A stretch of DNA of 64,000 nucleotides from Mariniflexile fucanivorans (lineage in GTDB: Bacteria; Bacteroidota; Bacteroidia; Flavobacteriales; Flavobacteriaceae), in NCBI RefSeq assembly GCF_004341235.1, contig NZ_SLUP01000002.1, positions 558,001 to 622,000 of the forward strand. Direction: 5' to 3'. The notes below the pieces were generated by a model. The model had not been told where the DNA came from. It ran no database searches and saw only the letters and a program-made list of their open reading frames with translations. Shown piece by piece: positions 29,640 through 38,133 of this stretch (position 1 is the stretch's first letter; every line of letters starts with the position of its first letter). The position numbers and the translations under genes were made by a program.

Positions 29640-30260
29640 TTATAATTTCTGCTTTTCTTCACTAAGTTGATGTCCCATTTGGACTTCTTTTGTATTTAAA
29701 TAGTACTTATTATAAGGATTTGATGGTATAATGATAGGTATACGTTTTACAACCTCAATTCCATTTTTTTCCAATCTAATAATTTTGTCTGGATTATTGG
29801 TTAACAACTTTATCTTTTTTATGCCTAAAACACTAAGCATTTCAGCAGCTATATTATAGTCTCTTTCATCTGGCGCAAAACCTAAATGTACATTTGCCTG
29901 TATCGTATCCATACCTTCTTCTTGGAGCTTATAGGCCTTCATTTTATTCATAAGCCCAATACCTCTTCCTTCTTGTTGCAAATATACTATTATTCCGTTT
30001 CCTTCGCTCTCAATTAATTTCATAGCTGCTATTAATTGATCTCCACAATCGCATTTTAACGAGCCAAATAAATCTCCGGTAGCACAAGCTGAGTGAATTC
30101 GTGTTAAAACAGTCGTATTTGGCACAAAATTCCCTTTAATTAATGCGATATGTTCGATACCGTTTAATTTTTCCTGAAAGGGAATAAGTTCGAAGTGACC
30201 ATATTTTGTTGGAAGTTTAACCCGCTCTCCTATTAAAATATTTGTATTTGTATCAATCAT
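29640..30260 (-). CDS. ribA: Stand-alone GTP cyclohydrolase II
   Basis: A 206-residue protein with all GTP cyclohydrolase II signatures. The zinc site is Cys59, Cys70 and Cys72 in HSACATGDLFGSLKCDCG. LQQEGRGIGLMNKMKAYKLQ, the DERDY motif with the catalytic Arg and Tyr, and LLTNNPDKI also match. The length equals that of monofunctional RibA, so no RibB domain is fused; many Bacteroidota use fused RibBA for riboflavin synthesis. The enzyme converts GTP to 2,5-diamino-6-ribosylamino-4(3H)-pyrimidinone 5'-phosphate, formate and pyrophosphate in the cytoplasm. No other riboflavin gene is near; the neighbours are a NifX-type protein and a PLP enzyme. It may be an extra copy serving another pathway, or simply the riboflavin gene in an unusual place. 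Confidence 0.92.
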   Translation of the reverse strand: MIDTNTNILIGERVKLPTKYGHFELIPFQEKLNGIEHIALIKGNFVPNTTVLTRIHSACATGDLFGSLKCDCGDQLIAAMKLIESEGNGIIVYLQQEGRGIGLMNKMKAYKLQEEGMDTIQANVHLGFAPDERDYNIAAEMLSVLGIKKIKLLTNNPDKIIRLEKNGIEVVKRIPIIIPSNPYNKYYLNTKEVQMGHQLSEEKQKL

Positions 30261-30333
30261 TGATTAATTTTTTTCTTAATGAATTCAAACATATAAAAAA
30301 TATAAATGCCGAAAGGAAACATGCTTGCATTTG

Positions 30334-30723
30334 TTAATTTGATGAATGATGACAAAGATTATTTTTATGGTTTTGGCTATGTTTTAAACAACTAATACCG
30401 CTATCGGAAATTTTTCCTTCTATGAACTTCAAAATAACATCAGCAGAATCGCCCGAGCACCCTCTCACCACATTAATACCTGCTTTTTTTAATTTATCAA
30501 CTGCTTTATAGCCCATGCTGTCCGATAGCATAAATGAAACCCCTCCCTTTGCTAAAAGGCTAATGATATTTGATTCGCAGAAGCATCCATTTTTCGATTC
30601 TAACAATTGCAAGTCTAAAATTTCATTAGTATTGGAAAACGTGTAAATTTCATAAAACTGACTATGCCCAAAATGTGTTTCTATCTGGTTATCTCTTGTT
30701 ATTGGTACCGCAATTTTTTTCAT
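30334..30723 (-). CDS. NifB/NifX-type dinitrogenase cofactor-binding domain protein
   Basis: A 129-residue small protein with the RNase H-like fold of the NifX/NafY/NifB-C family (Pfam PF02579). KIAVPITRDNQIETHFGHSQFYEIYTF has the family's conserved HFGHS motif, and LLAKGGVSFMLSDSMGYKAVDKLKKAGINVVRG follows. The tail is rich in Cys and His (CLKHSQNHKNNLCHH), and another CFC motif occurs near residue 47, so metal or Fe-S binding is likely. No nitrogenase genes are present. In many anaerobes and archaea such proteins pair with DUF134 regulators, as here (57 bp downstream of the DUF134 gene). Function beyond cofactor carriage or metal sensing is unknown. Confidence 0.85.
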   Translation of the reverse strand: MKKIAVPITRDNQIETHFGHSQFYEIYTFSNTNEILDLQLLESKNGCFCESNIISLLAKGGVSFMLSDSMGYKAVDKLKKAGINVVRGCSGDSADVILKFIEGKISDSGISCLKHSQNHKNNLCHHSSN

Positions 30724-30780
30724 TATTTTAAATTTAATCTTAAAACCTTATTTAAATTCTTTTTTAAACTGAATTTGGCT

Positions 30781-31191
30781 TTAATCATTCAGATTAATTA
30801 ATTCCTCTTTATCAGAAGTAGAACAATCACCACATTTTATACTATTTTCAACCCCTGTGACTAATTTGAAACACCGCTTGCATTTGTACCAATCTTTATC
30901 AAACTCAAATTCGCCACCATCAATTAAAAGTGATTTACCTTCAACAAAGGCCTGCCCAATTTTCTTTAAAGCACTATTATAAATCCTAGTAAGCGTAGGT
31001 CTGGAAACCTCCATTTTATCTGCCGCCACATCTTGCGATAGGTCATCATATATAACTAATTTAATCGTTTCGAATTCCTCGTATTGCATAATAACATGCT
31101 CCGTATCGCAAAATGCAATACCAAATGGTTTAAAACCTTGCATTTTTGGTGGATTATTAACTTTTCTCTTCTTTTTTGGGCGTGTCATCAA
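30781..31191 (-). CDS. DUF134 family HTH DNA-binding protein
   Basis: A 136-residue DUF134 (PF02001) protein. The basic N-terminus RPKKKRK is followed by a sigma-like HTH (EEFETIKLVIYDDLSQDVAADKM, SRPTLTRIYNSALKKIG). A late Cys cluster (CKRC at about residues 116-119, then CGDC) may bind metal. It is the first gene of the four-gene cluster and carries a promoter-like region immediately upstream with an embedded palindrome. Autoregulation and control of the NifX-like, RibA and PLP genes is therefore likely, although no DUF134 target has been established from this sequence. Two ATG codons are adjacent (31191 and 31188); either would serve. Confidence 0.88.
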   Translation of the reverse strand: MMTRPKKKRKVNNPPKMQGFKPFGIAFCDTEHVIMQYEEFETIKLVIYDDLSQDVAADKMEVSRPTLTRIYNSALKKIGQAFVEGKSLLIDGGEFEFDKDWYKCKRCFKLVTGVENSIKCGDCSTSDKEELINLND

Positions 31192-31203
31192 TCAAATTTT
31201 AAG

Positions 31204-31238
31204 CAAATATAATGAACTTACGTTCATAATACTGTTAA
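31204..31238 (-). promoter_or_regulatory. Promoter with embedded palindrome, DUF134 cluster
   Basis: The minus strand reads TTAACA (31238-31233), 21 bp, then TATATTTG (31211-31204), which matches the Bacteroidota -7 consensus TANNTTTG. The palindrome ATGAAC-TTAC-GTTCAT (31212-31227) lies directly between the two elements, the classic location of a repressor operator. The ATG at 31191 is only about 12 bp further, so the leader would be very short. Confidence 0.5.
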
Positions 31239-31485
31239 TCTTTTTAAAAAAAACTAAACTATAGCAATATAAATACTTGGTAAATTGGACTAGTGATAAT
31301 AATACTACAAGAATAAAAGTGATAAGTATTAAAACTGTTTAATTTCGTCCATGGAAGTGACTAGAGAAAAATGCACCCATTGGTAAATTCAAAATAATTA
31401 AGTGCAATTATAACCTTCAAATACGGAATTGGCAATATAACAACCGAAATATTGATTATTATTGGTGAGTAAATTAATAGTTTTT

Positions 31486-32529
31486 TTATTCAACAAAGGC
31501 TAATCCATCTGGAATTTTTCCCGTTCCTATAGTGCTAACCAATGTTAAGGTTTTCATGTCTATAACTTCAATTTTATTAGCATTTGAATTGGTAACAAAA
31601 GCATACAACCCATTGGGATGCATTAAAATGTTAACGGGTCGTGGTGTATGGTAAAGTACTCTTTCAAGGATCGATCCTTTTCCATGAAGATGAATGGTTT
31701 TAATCTTTTTCTTAGATTTTTGATTGAAAACAGAAACAACACCTTCAGTAGAATTTACAATAAAACAATATTTTCCGTCTATTGAAAAATTTAATTTTAT
31801 GGCTTCATTCCCTGAATTTAAAGTTTCAATAACTTCGTAAGTGTTAGTATTTATAATAGAAATTGTATTCAGTTTTGTGTTTGTAACCCATAATTCTGAA
31901 CCATCGGGTGTAATAGCAATGCCTTTTCTACCCAATCCGCAATTAATAATTTTAATCACCTTATTTAAGTTTAAATCGATAACACTAATTGAACCCGAAT
32001 CAATATTGGTTACATAAACAATTGCTTGGTTGGGATGATGCACCAAAAGATGACTCTTTTTTTGCTTGGTAGATATTTGTTTTTCAATGCTATCGGTTTC
32101 AACATTAAGTACTAATAAATCATCATTATGATAATCAACTAAAGCCACCTTATTGGCTTCTGGAAGAGCTATAATACCATTAACTTTATATCCTTCTAAA
32201 CCAATAGTTTTTTCAACTTCGTTGTTTTTGGTATTTAAAATTTTAACGGCGAACCCTCCATCAGATTCATAATTTGTAGCAACAATTCTACGTTCATCTG
32301 CTGTGGTAATTGCTTCATACGACAACATATCGATTGGAATTTCGGCTATTTCTTTTCCATTAGACAAATCAATGACCTGAACATCTCTACTCCCCTTATT
32401 TACAACATATAATTTACCTGTGGTACTTATAGTGTAAGATGGTAATCTAAAAACATAAATTGATAACCTGAATAAAAGGAAGATGACTCCAAATGATAGA
32501 AATAAATATTTTATACGCTTCTTAAACAT
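31486..32529 (-). CDS. YVTN-repeat beta-propeller membrane-anchored protein, copy 2
   Basis: A 347-residue protein with one N-terminal hydrophobic segment (about residues 8-27, YLFLSFGVIFLLFRLSIYVF) and a seven-bladed YVTN-type propeller. Blade motifs include YVVNKGSRDVQVIDL, YVTNIDSGSISVIDL, WVTNTKLNTISIINT and FVTNSNANKIEVIDM. The signal lacks a lipobox, so it is probably held in the inner membrane with the propeller in the periplasm. It is the last gene of the EPS/oxidoreductase operon and a tandem paralogue of the gene before it, 32 bp upstream. Propellers of this type bind partner proteins or cofactors. A role in supporting the neighbouring GMC dehydrogenase is inferred from position only. 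Confidence 0.8.
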   Translation of the reverse strand: MFKKRIKYLFLSFGVIFLLFRLSIYVFRLPSYTISTTGKLYVVNKGSRDVQVIDLSNGKEIAEIPIDMLSYEAITTADERRIVATNYESDGGFAVKILNTKNNEVEKTIGLEGYKVNGIIALPEANKVALVDYHNDDLLVLNVETDSIEKQISTKQKKSHLLVHHPNQAIVYVTNIDSGSISVIDLNLNKVIKIINCGLGRKGIAITPDGSELWVTNTKLNTISIINTNTYEVIETLNSGNEAIKLNFSIDGKYCFIVNSTEGVVSVFNQKSKKKIKTIHLHGKGSILERVLYHTPRPVNILMHPNGLYAFVTNSNANKIEVIDMKTLTLVSTIGTGKIPDGLAFVE

Positions 32530-32561
32530 TTCAAAATAATATAATAATAGCCGTTATAGTG

Positions 32562-33608
32562 CTACTCAACAATAGTTAATCCATCAGGAATTTTTCCAGC
32601 TCCAATGGTACTAACCAATGCTAAGGTTTTCATATCAATAACTTCAATTTTATTTGCATTTGAATTTGAAACAAAAGCATACAACCCATTAGGATGCATT
32701 AAAATACCAACAGGACGAGGTGTATGATATAAAATTTTTTCAAATAAATGTTTTTTTCCTGGAATATCAATTATTTTAATTTGTTTTTTTGATTTTTGAT
32801 TGTAAACTGAAATAGTACCATCTAAAGCATTAGTAACCAAACAATAAGTACCATCAATAGAAAATTTCAATCTTAATGATTGATTTCCAGCAGCTAAAGT
32901 ATGTGTCACCTCATTTGTAACTGTACTAATAACATTCACCGTATTTGCTTTATTATTTGATACCCAAACTTCCGAGCCATCGGGCGTTATATCAATCCCT
33001 TCCGTTCCTAAACCACAGGGAATAATTTTAATTACTTTACCCAAATCAATATCTATAACACTTACCGAACTTGAAACCATATTGGTTACATAAACCCACG
33101 GTTTTTTAGGGTGAAGCACCAATAAATGACTCACTTTTTGCCCAACAGGTATTTTCTTTTCAATGATGCCAGTTTCTACATTAACAACCAATAAATGGTT
33201 TCCACTATCTGTAACAACCCCCACAGTATTTGAGTTGGGAAACGCCATAATGCCATGAGGCCTTAAACTTTCATCAAGCGCTATCTCTTTTTCTATGGTG
33301 TTATTTTTTGCATTAATTACGGTAACACTTTTACCATCAACCGTAGCGTCACCATAATTAGTAACGACAATATTTTTTTGGTCGCTTAACGTAACAGCTT
33401 CATGGGGTTCTATTTTAATAGGTAATCTGGTTATTTCTTCACCTTTAAATAAATCGAAAACCGTAATATCACTACTAAGTTTATTAACAATATACAATTT
33501 GCCATTTGTTTTAATAGTGTACGAAGGACTTCTAACCACTAATAATGCAATGATTGCAGAAGCAGCAAGTAAAACAAATAAAAACGATGCTATTTTAATT
33601 TTTTTCAT
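32562..33608 (-). CDS. YVTN-repeat beta-propeller membrane-anchored protein, copy 1
   Basis: A 348-residue paralogue of the following gene, colinear over its full length. It has an N-terminal hydrophobic anchor (about residues 8-25) and blades with YIVNKLSSDITVFDL, YVTNMVSSSVSVIDI, WVSNNKANTVNVIST and FVSNSNANKIEVIDM. The last 45 residues are nearly identical between the copies, while the first half is more diverged. Its ATG overlaps the stop of the GMC oxidoreductase gene by four bases, so the two are probably translationally coupled; this supports a functional link. No catalytic motif is seen. I do not assign a function beyond a periplasmic scaffold, sensor or redox-partner propeller. Confidence 0.82.
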   Translation of the reverse strand: MKKIKIASFLFVLLAASAIIALLVVRSPSYTIKTNGKLYIVNKLSSDITVFDLFKGEEITRLPIKIEPHEAVTLSDQKNIVVTNYGDATVDGKSVTVINAKNNTIEKEIALDESLRPHGIMAFPNSNTVGVVTDSGNHLLVVNVETGIIEKKIPVGQKVSHLLVLHPKKPWVYVTNMVSSSVSVIDIDLGKVIKIIPCGLGTEGIDITPDGSEVWVSNNKANTVNVISTVTNEVTHTLAAGNQSLRLKFSIDGTYCLVTNALDGTISVYNQKSKKQIKIIDIPGKKHLFEKILYHTPRPVGILMHPNGLYAFVSNSNANKIEVIDMKTLALVSTIGAGKIPDGLTIVE

Positions 33609-35290
33609 GATGGATTTGAATGAAATTGATCAATAGCAAATTTGCATGCTCTTGCCGTAATTGCCATATAAGTTAAGGATGGGTTTTGACTTGCTGAAGA
33701 TGTCATGCAACTTCCGTCGGTTATAAATACATTTTTAACATCATGCATTTGATTGTGTTTATTTAAAACCGAGGTTTTAGGGTCATGCCCCATGCGTGCC
33801 GTTCCCATTTCGTGTACTGCCGATCCTGGTGGTGGACTGTTACGGTAACTACCAACATTTTTAAAACCTGCTTTTACCAACATTTCTTCGCTCGTTTTAG
33901 TCATATGCTCCATCATTGCTAATTCGTTGGAACCGTATTCAAAATGAACTTTAACGATGGGTAAACCCCATGAATCTCGATTTTGATAATCTAATGAAAT
34001 TTTATTTTCATAATTAGGAAGTACCTCACCACGACCGCCAAGTGAAATTTTCCATTCACCAGGAGTTTGTAATTGTGCTTTTAACGAAGCTCCAAAACCA
34101 GTTGTAGCTTTCGTTTCCCAATTTTCTCTTTCACCTTTTCCTTGAATGCCGTAACCTCGAACAAAATCGGTGTTTTTAGTTTCGTTATTTAAATTTTGAA
34201 ATCTTGGTATAAAAATAGTTCCTGGCGATCTGCCTTCATAATACTTATCTTGTAAACCATCAAAAGTACCATAAGTCCCCTCGTTTACCACATGATCCAT
34301 TAAATTGTGACCAACTTGCTGGCTAGAGTTCCCTAACCCATTTGGAAACGATTCGGAAACAGAGTTTAACAATATTGCAGCTGTTGCAATTGCCGAGGCA
34401 TTTAGGAAAATTATTTTAGCGTAATAGCTAATTTCTTCTTTAGTAATCGCATCAATTATTTTAACTCCAACGGCTTCTTTTTTGGTTTCATCATAAATAA
34501 CTTCTTTTACAACCGAATTTTCTCTTAACGTTAAATTACCTGAGTTATAAGCATCGAGCAAGGTTGAAGAATTACTACTAAAATAGCCTGAAAAAGGACA
34601 ACCTCTACTGCACAAATTACAGTACATACACTGGCCTCTACCCTTCTTCCGTTCTGTGAGGTTTGCTACTCGACCGTTAATAATAAGCCTATCGGAATAT
34701 TGCTTACTTACACTTTCTTTTAAATATTTCTCGATAGCATTCATTGGTATTGGTGGTAAAAAAACACCATCTGGCAAATGAGGCAGAGATTCTAAACTGC
34801 CGCTAATGCCCACATAATCTTCCACATAATCGTACCATTCTTTTAAATCGTTATATCGTATTGGCCAATCTACACCATGGCCATCTTTTTTATTGGCTTC
34901 AAAATCTAAATCTGAGAAACGATAACTTTGTCTCCCCCACGTAAGTGAACGCCCCCCCACTTGATAGCCACGAATCCATTTAAATGGATTAACCTGAACA
35001 TACGGATGCTCACTATCTTTAACATAAAAATGCATATCGGCAGCATTACAATGGCTACTTTGAACGGGTCTTTCATCTAATTCTTCATTAGTTAAATGCG
35101 TTCTATGTTTAAAATCCCAAGGATTTTTAAAAGCTGTTGTATAGTCTACAATATGCTCTACGTTACGTCCTCTTTCTAAAACGAGTGTTTTTAATCCCCC
35201 TTCGGTAAGCTCTTTTGCAGCCCAACCACCACTTATTCCAGAGCCTACAACTATAGCATCAAAAGTGTTTTTTTCTGTTTGGTTTTTCAT
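33605..35290 (-). CDS. GMC oxidoreductase with CxxCxxCxxxC motif (sugar dehydrogenase large subunit-like)
   Basis: A 561-residue FAD-dependent GMC oxidoreductase. The nucleotide-binding motif [15 protein letters not shown] is at residues 14-28 and the GMC signature [14 protein letters not shown] at about 108-121. A C-terminal HEMGTARMG and SASQNPSLT segment supplies the usual active-site His and Asn. Residues 221-231 contain Cys221, Cys224, Cys227 and Cys231 (CxxCxxCxxxC). This resembles an iron-sulfur binding motif, as in membrane-associated sugar dehydrogenases that pass electrons to another carrier. It lacks a signal peptide, whereas the next-door subunit-3 protein has a Tat signal, so co-export of the folded pair is likely. 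No cytochrome c subunit is encoded nearby. The substrate is probably a sugar or polyol; this is not proven. Confidence 0.88.
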   Translation of the reverse strand: MKNQTEKNTFDAIVVGSGISGGWAAKELTEGGLKTLVLERGRNVEHIVDYTTAFKNPWDFKHRTHLTNEELDERPVQSSHCNAADMHFYVKDSEHPYVQVNPFKWIRGYQVGGRSLTWGRQSYRFSDLDFEANKKDGHGVDWPIRYNDLKEWYDYVEDYVGISGSLESLPHLPDGVFLPPIPMNAIEKYLKESVSKQYSDRLIINGRVANLTERKKGRGQCMYCNLCSRGCPFSGYFSSNSSTLLDAYNSGNLTLRENSVVKEVIYDETKKEAVGVKIIDAITKEEISYYAKIIFLNASAIATAAILLNSVSESFPNGLGNSSQQVGHNLMDHVVNEGTYGTFDGLQDKYYEGRSPGTIFIPRFQNLNNETKNTDFVRGYGIQGKGERENWETKATTGFGASLKAQLQTPGEWKISLGGRGEVLPNYENKISLDYQNRDSWGLPIVKVHFEYGSNELAMMEHMTKTSEEMLVKAGFKNVGSYRNSPPPGSAVHEMGTARMGHDPKTSVLNKHNQMHDVKNVFITDGSCMTSSASQNPSLTYMAITARACKFAIDQFHSNPS

Positions 35291-35297
35291 AGTATCA

Positions 35298-35870
35298 TTA
35301 TCTTGTAGCCCAAGCTTTTTGATTTGTATTTATTGTTGTAATAGCTTCGTATTTACCAGGAACTGGTGCATAATTTAAATGTACCGTGGTGCCGAGTTCT
35401 GAAGTGCAATAACCTTCAATAGTTAATGTTTTTAATAAATTGAAGAAAGAACGCCCTCTTAGTTTGTTATTGATTTTTGAAAATAGACTGTTTGAACCTG
35501 AGTTATTATCCAAATCTTCTAGTAGTACCATTTTCTGTTCCATGGTACAATTCTCAAAAGAGGCATCGTAAGTATTTAAACAAGTTTCCTGAAGATCATT
35601 CAACCCGTTGAAAAAATTATTATACTCTTTGTTTGAAGCGCACGATTCCATAAAATCAACAATGTAATCTTGAACTTTGGCTTCTTTAGCTCCAGGGGTT
35701 TCGGTGGGCGGAATTATAACGTCTACTAATTCTGCGATTAAATTTAAATATTTAGGAAGCTGCCCCTTATTGGATGCCGAGTTTCCTGAAACATATTTTA
35801 AACCAACATAAGAAACGATGCCAATACCTGTAAGTCCTAAAATGCTGCCTAAGGCTTTTCTTCTGTTCAT
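35298..35870 (-). CDS. Gluconate 2-dehydrogenase subunit 3 family protein, Tat signal
   Basis: A 190-residue protein of the gluconate 2-dehydrogenase subunit 3 family (PF13618), which forms the small chaperone-like subunit of GMC sugar dehydrogenases. The N-terminus MNRRKALGSILGLTGIGIVSYVG is a twin-arginine-type signal (RRKAL followed by a hydrophobic segment). The characteristic VDVIIPPTETPGAKEAKVQ motif is at about residues 50-67, and a late FFNLLKTLTIEGYCTSELG is also typical. It lies seven bases upstream of the GMC gene. It is expected to escort the folded flavoprotein across the inner membrane. There is no haem-binding CXXCH motif. Confidence 0.9.
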   Translation of the reverse strand: MNRRKALGSILGLTGIGIVSYVGLKYVSGNSASNKGQLPKYLNLIAELVDVIIPPTETPGAKEAKVQDYIVDFMESCASNKEYNNFFNGLNDLQETCLNTYDASFENCTMEQKMVLLEDLDNNSGSNSLFSKINNKLRGRSFFNLLKTLTIEGYCTSELGTTVHLNYAPVPGKYEAITTINTNQKAWATR

Positions 35871-35906
35871 AATTTTGAAGTGTTTTATTTCCTTATTCTT
35901 TTAAAA

Positions 35907-37097
35907 TTAAATAGCACGTTGTGCACGCTCCCAGTTTACCGATTGCGATTTTTTCATATACCTAAAAAACCCTAACACAACTGATAAATTCATAATAAAA
36001 AAATAATAGGGCACGAATAACAATTTTACTTTTATTGATTTATTTTCTAAAAACCAACCCGTTAATGCTGCTACATAAAAAAGTATTTGCAGCCAAAATA
36101 ATAGAGAATAAAGACCAAAATTTAAAAGCCCTTCATTTAAAGCCAATAAAAATGATACTGGAATTAAGAGCAATAAACTAAGAGGTGTTAAAGTCCAGCG
36201 TAATACACGGTGCGATATGTATTGAAAAGAAAGCGTTCCGTATTTAAAAATGTTTAATAATGAACGTAGCCTAACAACCGATTGAATACCACCTGCGGAA
36301 ATTCGTATTTTTCGTTTCAATTCTTCTTTCACATTAGCTGAAGCTGATTCTATAGCGTAAGCTTCCGGATCGTATTGAATGGTATAACCATCTTGTGCAA
36401 CTCGTAATGACACCATAAAATCGTCTAACAAAGTGTCTTTTTCAACATGGCGGTAAAGTGCTGTTCTAATAGCAAACAATTCACCCGCTGCACCTACTAC
36501 GGAATATAGTTCGGCATCCCATTTTTTTAGAGCCGATTCATATTTCCAATATAAACCTTCACCAGCACCCGATGCCACATCGCTTTCCTTATCAATTATG
36601 CGTTTTTCACCAGAAACACAACCTACTTTTGGGCTACTAAATAAATTTACAATACGCCGTATTGACTCTTTACCAAGATTTGTGTTCGCATCACTAAAAA
36701 TGACGATAGGTGTTTTTACAAATTGCATACCACGGTTCATGGCGCCAATTTTACCATTACGCTCGTCTAAATGATGAACGGTTGTATTTGGATAATCTTT
36801 TAATAGATTGGGCGTACCATCATCTGAACCATCTGTAACCCAAACAATGTTTAGTTTTTCCTTAGGATATTCTAGAGCCAATGTATTTTTCATTTTGGCA
36901 TGCACATAATCTTTCTCATTATATGCTGCAATAAATAAAGTAACTTCGGGTTCGTAAGACGTATCTATTTCTGCTTTTTTTCCAATATTGAAAGCTCTTC
37001 TTATTTTGATAATTAAGAATAACAAAATACCATAACCAACGTATGTATAAACTATTATAAATAATAATATCCAGAATACTATTTTTAAAACCATCAT
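35907..37097 (-). CDS. Membrane glycosyltransferase, GT2 family
   Basis: A 396-residue GT2 enzyme with an N-terminal membrane helix (residues about 4-28) and two or three C-terminal helices (about 305-375). The catalytic domain has FIAAYNEKDY, VWVTDGSDDGT, the metal-binding FSDANTN, a likely acceptor-activating motif LLDDFMVSLRVAQDG and RKIRISAGGIQSVVR, which resembles the QxxRW region of processive transferases. It probably transfers a sugar to a lipid-linked or nascent polysaccharide chain at the inner membrane. It sits between the frameshifted acyltransferase gene and the oxidoreductase pair, 36 bp from the latter. The donor sugar is unknown. Confidence 0.87.
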   Translation of the reverse strand: MMVLKIVFWILLFIIVYTYVGYGILLFLIIKIRRAFNIGKKAEIDTSYEPEVTLFIAAYNEKDYVHAKMKNTLALEYPKEKLNIVWVTDGSDDGTPNLLKDYPNTTVHHLDERNGKIGAMNRGMQFVKTPIVIFSDANTNLGKESIRRIVNLFSSPKVGCVSGEKRIIDKESDVASGAGEGLYWKYESALKKWDAELYSVVGAAGELFAIRTALYRHVEKDTLLDDFMVSLRVAQDGYTIQYDPEAYAIESASANVKEELKRKIRISAGGIQSVVRLRSLLNIFKYGTLSFQYISHRVLRWTLTPLSLLLLIPVSFLLALNEGLLNFGLYSLLFWLQILFYVAALTGWFLENKSIKVKLLFVPYYFFIMNLSVVLGFFRYMKKSQSVNWERAQRAI

Positions 37098-37119
37098 ATC
37101 TCTTATTTTTTATAATTAT

Positions 37120-37250
37120 TTATCGGCTTCCTAAAAACAAAACCCTTGTTATTTTAAATTTATTTAGAATTTTTTCAGCTAAAATGGGTAGCAAAATACC
37201 TGCTGTTAGTGACATTGCGAATATTAACGCTATGTAATTTTTGAGGTAAA
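37120..37250 (-). other. Out-of-frame C-terminal remainder of the acyltransferase
   Basis: In the other frame this stretch encodes KNYIALIFAMSLTAGILL, then PILAEKILNKFKI and an LFLGSR end. It is the final helix and tail expected of an acyltransferase-3 protein. Joining it to the preceding frame requires removal of one base, best at TTTT or AAAAA near 37238-37250, which gives a continuous protein ending at 37120. A sequencing error in a homopolymer or a true frameshift could explain it. Confidence 0.6.
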
Positions 37251-38113
37251 ATCCTTCCGCCTGCTGTTCCAAATGCATGGAATAAATAAATTGAATATGC
37301 AAAACCACCAACCCATACTAACCAGTTTATTTCAATTTTTGAACTTAGCAACACCATAGTTGCCGTAAAACCAATAGTTAGCCCAACGATATTATCTTTA
37401 TGCACCACATAATCAATCACCTTAAACCAAGATAACTGCTGAATAATAACACAACCAACTAATAAAATAATGGAAGCATATAACACTTTTTTACTTTGGA
37501 AGACTTCTTTAAATCTGTTTAAACCTACGCCTAAAATAAAAGAAGGCAATAGGTAAAGTGTGCCTTTATAGCTCAAGTAATTTGGCACTTCAAAAGGAAT
37601 AAACACATCTCTTAATAATAATGCTAGTACAGAAATACAAAAAATTAATATCCAATTTGTTATTGAATTCATCTTATTAAACGCATCAATTAAAGCTACA
37701 ATTATGAACACTATAAACAATGAATACAAGTACCAGAATAAGGTGTATGGAAAAAACACTAACTTCCAAATAGCAGTTAATTCTCCTTTATTATTTGTTC
37801 CTGGTGTAAAATATTGGAGTAAAAAATAACAAGCACCAACTACTAACATTGGGATAAGAAGACGTGATACTTTTTTTGAAATAAATTTTTTAACACTACC
37901 GTAAACGGGAGGCCTTAAACTGTAAACCCAACCTGCTAGAATCGTGAAAAGTGGCATTTGTATTGGGTCTATAAAGGTGTCGTAGAAATATCGAAAAAAT
38001 GAATCGTCACTAACTTTCATGCCTCCATCTGAACCAGAACCAATAACATGACCTATAACCACCAACAAAATGACAGCGCCTCGAAGTGTTTCTACAGTTT
38101 GATCTTTTTTCAT
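37175..38113 (-). CDS. Acyltransferase-3 family membrane protein, apparently frameshifted at 3' end
   Basis: As read, a 312-residue multi-pass membrane protein of the acyltransferase 3 family (OafA/NodX type, PF01757). MKKDQTVETLRGAVILLVVIGHVIG has the family's RGAVILLVVIGH segment with its conserved His, and around nine hydrophobic segments follow, ending with FAYSIYLFHAFGTA. These proteins O-acetylate or succinylate exopolysaccharide. The last 20 residues (from about PQKLHSV) look non-native, and the expected final helix is intact in another frame just downstream. The full-length protein would end at 37120. It is 20 bp after a hexapeptide acetyltransferase gene in the EPS operon. Confidence 0.8.
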   Translation of the reverse strand: MKKDQTVETLRGAVILLVVIGHVIGSGSDGGMKVSDDSFFRYFYDTFIDPIQMPLFTILAGWVYSLRPPVYGSVKKFISKKVSRLLIPMLVVGACYFLLQYFTPGTNNKGELTAIWKLVFFPYTLFWYLYSLFIVFIIVALIDAFNKMNSITNWILIFCISVLALLLRDVFIPFEVPNYLSYKGTLYLLPSFILGVGLNRFKEVFQSKKVLYASIILLVGCVIIQQLSWFKVIDYVVHKDNIVGLTIGFTATMVLLSSKIEINWLVWVGGFAYSIYLFHAFGTAGGRILPQKLHSVNIRNVTNSRYFATHFS

Positions 38114-38133
38114 AATTCGAACACGTTAAAATA

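Noticed and set aside
30306-30332. AAATGC...GCATTT inverted repeat between nifX-like and ribA genes
   Set aside because: Only six base pairs with a long loop and no T run on the minus strand.
37120-37311. A separate 63-residue gene after the acyltransferase
   Set aside because: Its sequence is the expected last helix and tail of the upstream acyltransferase in a shifted frame, so it is better treated as part of that gene.
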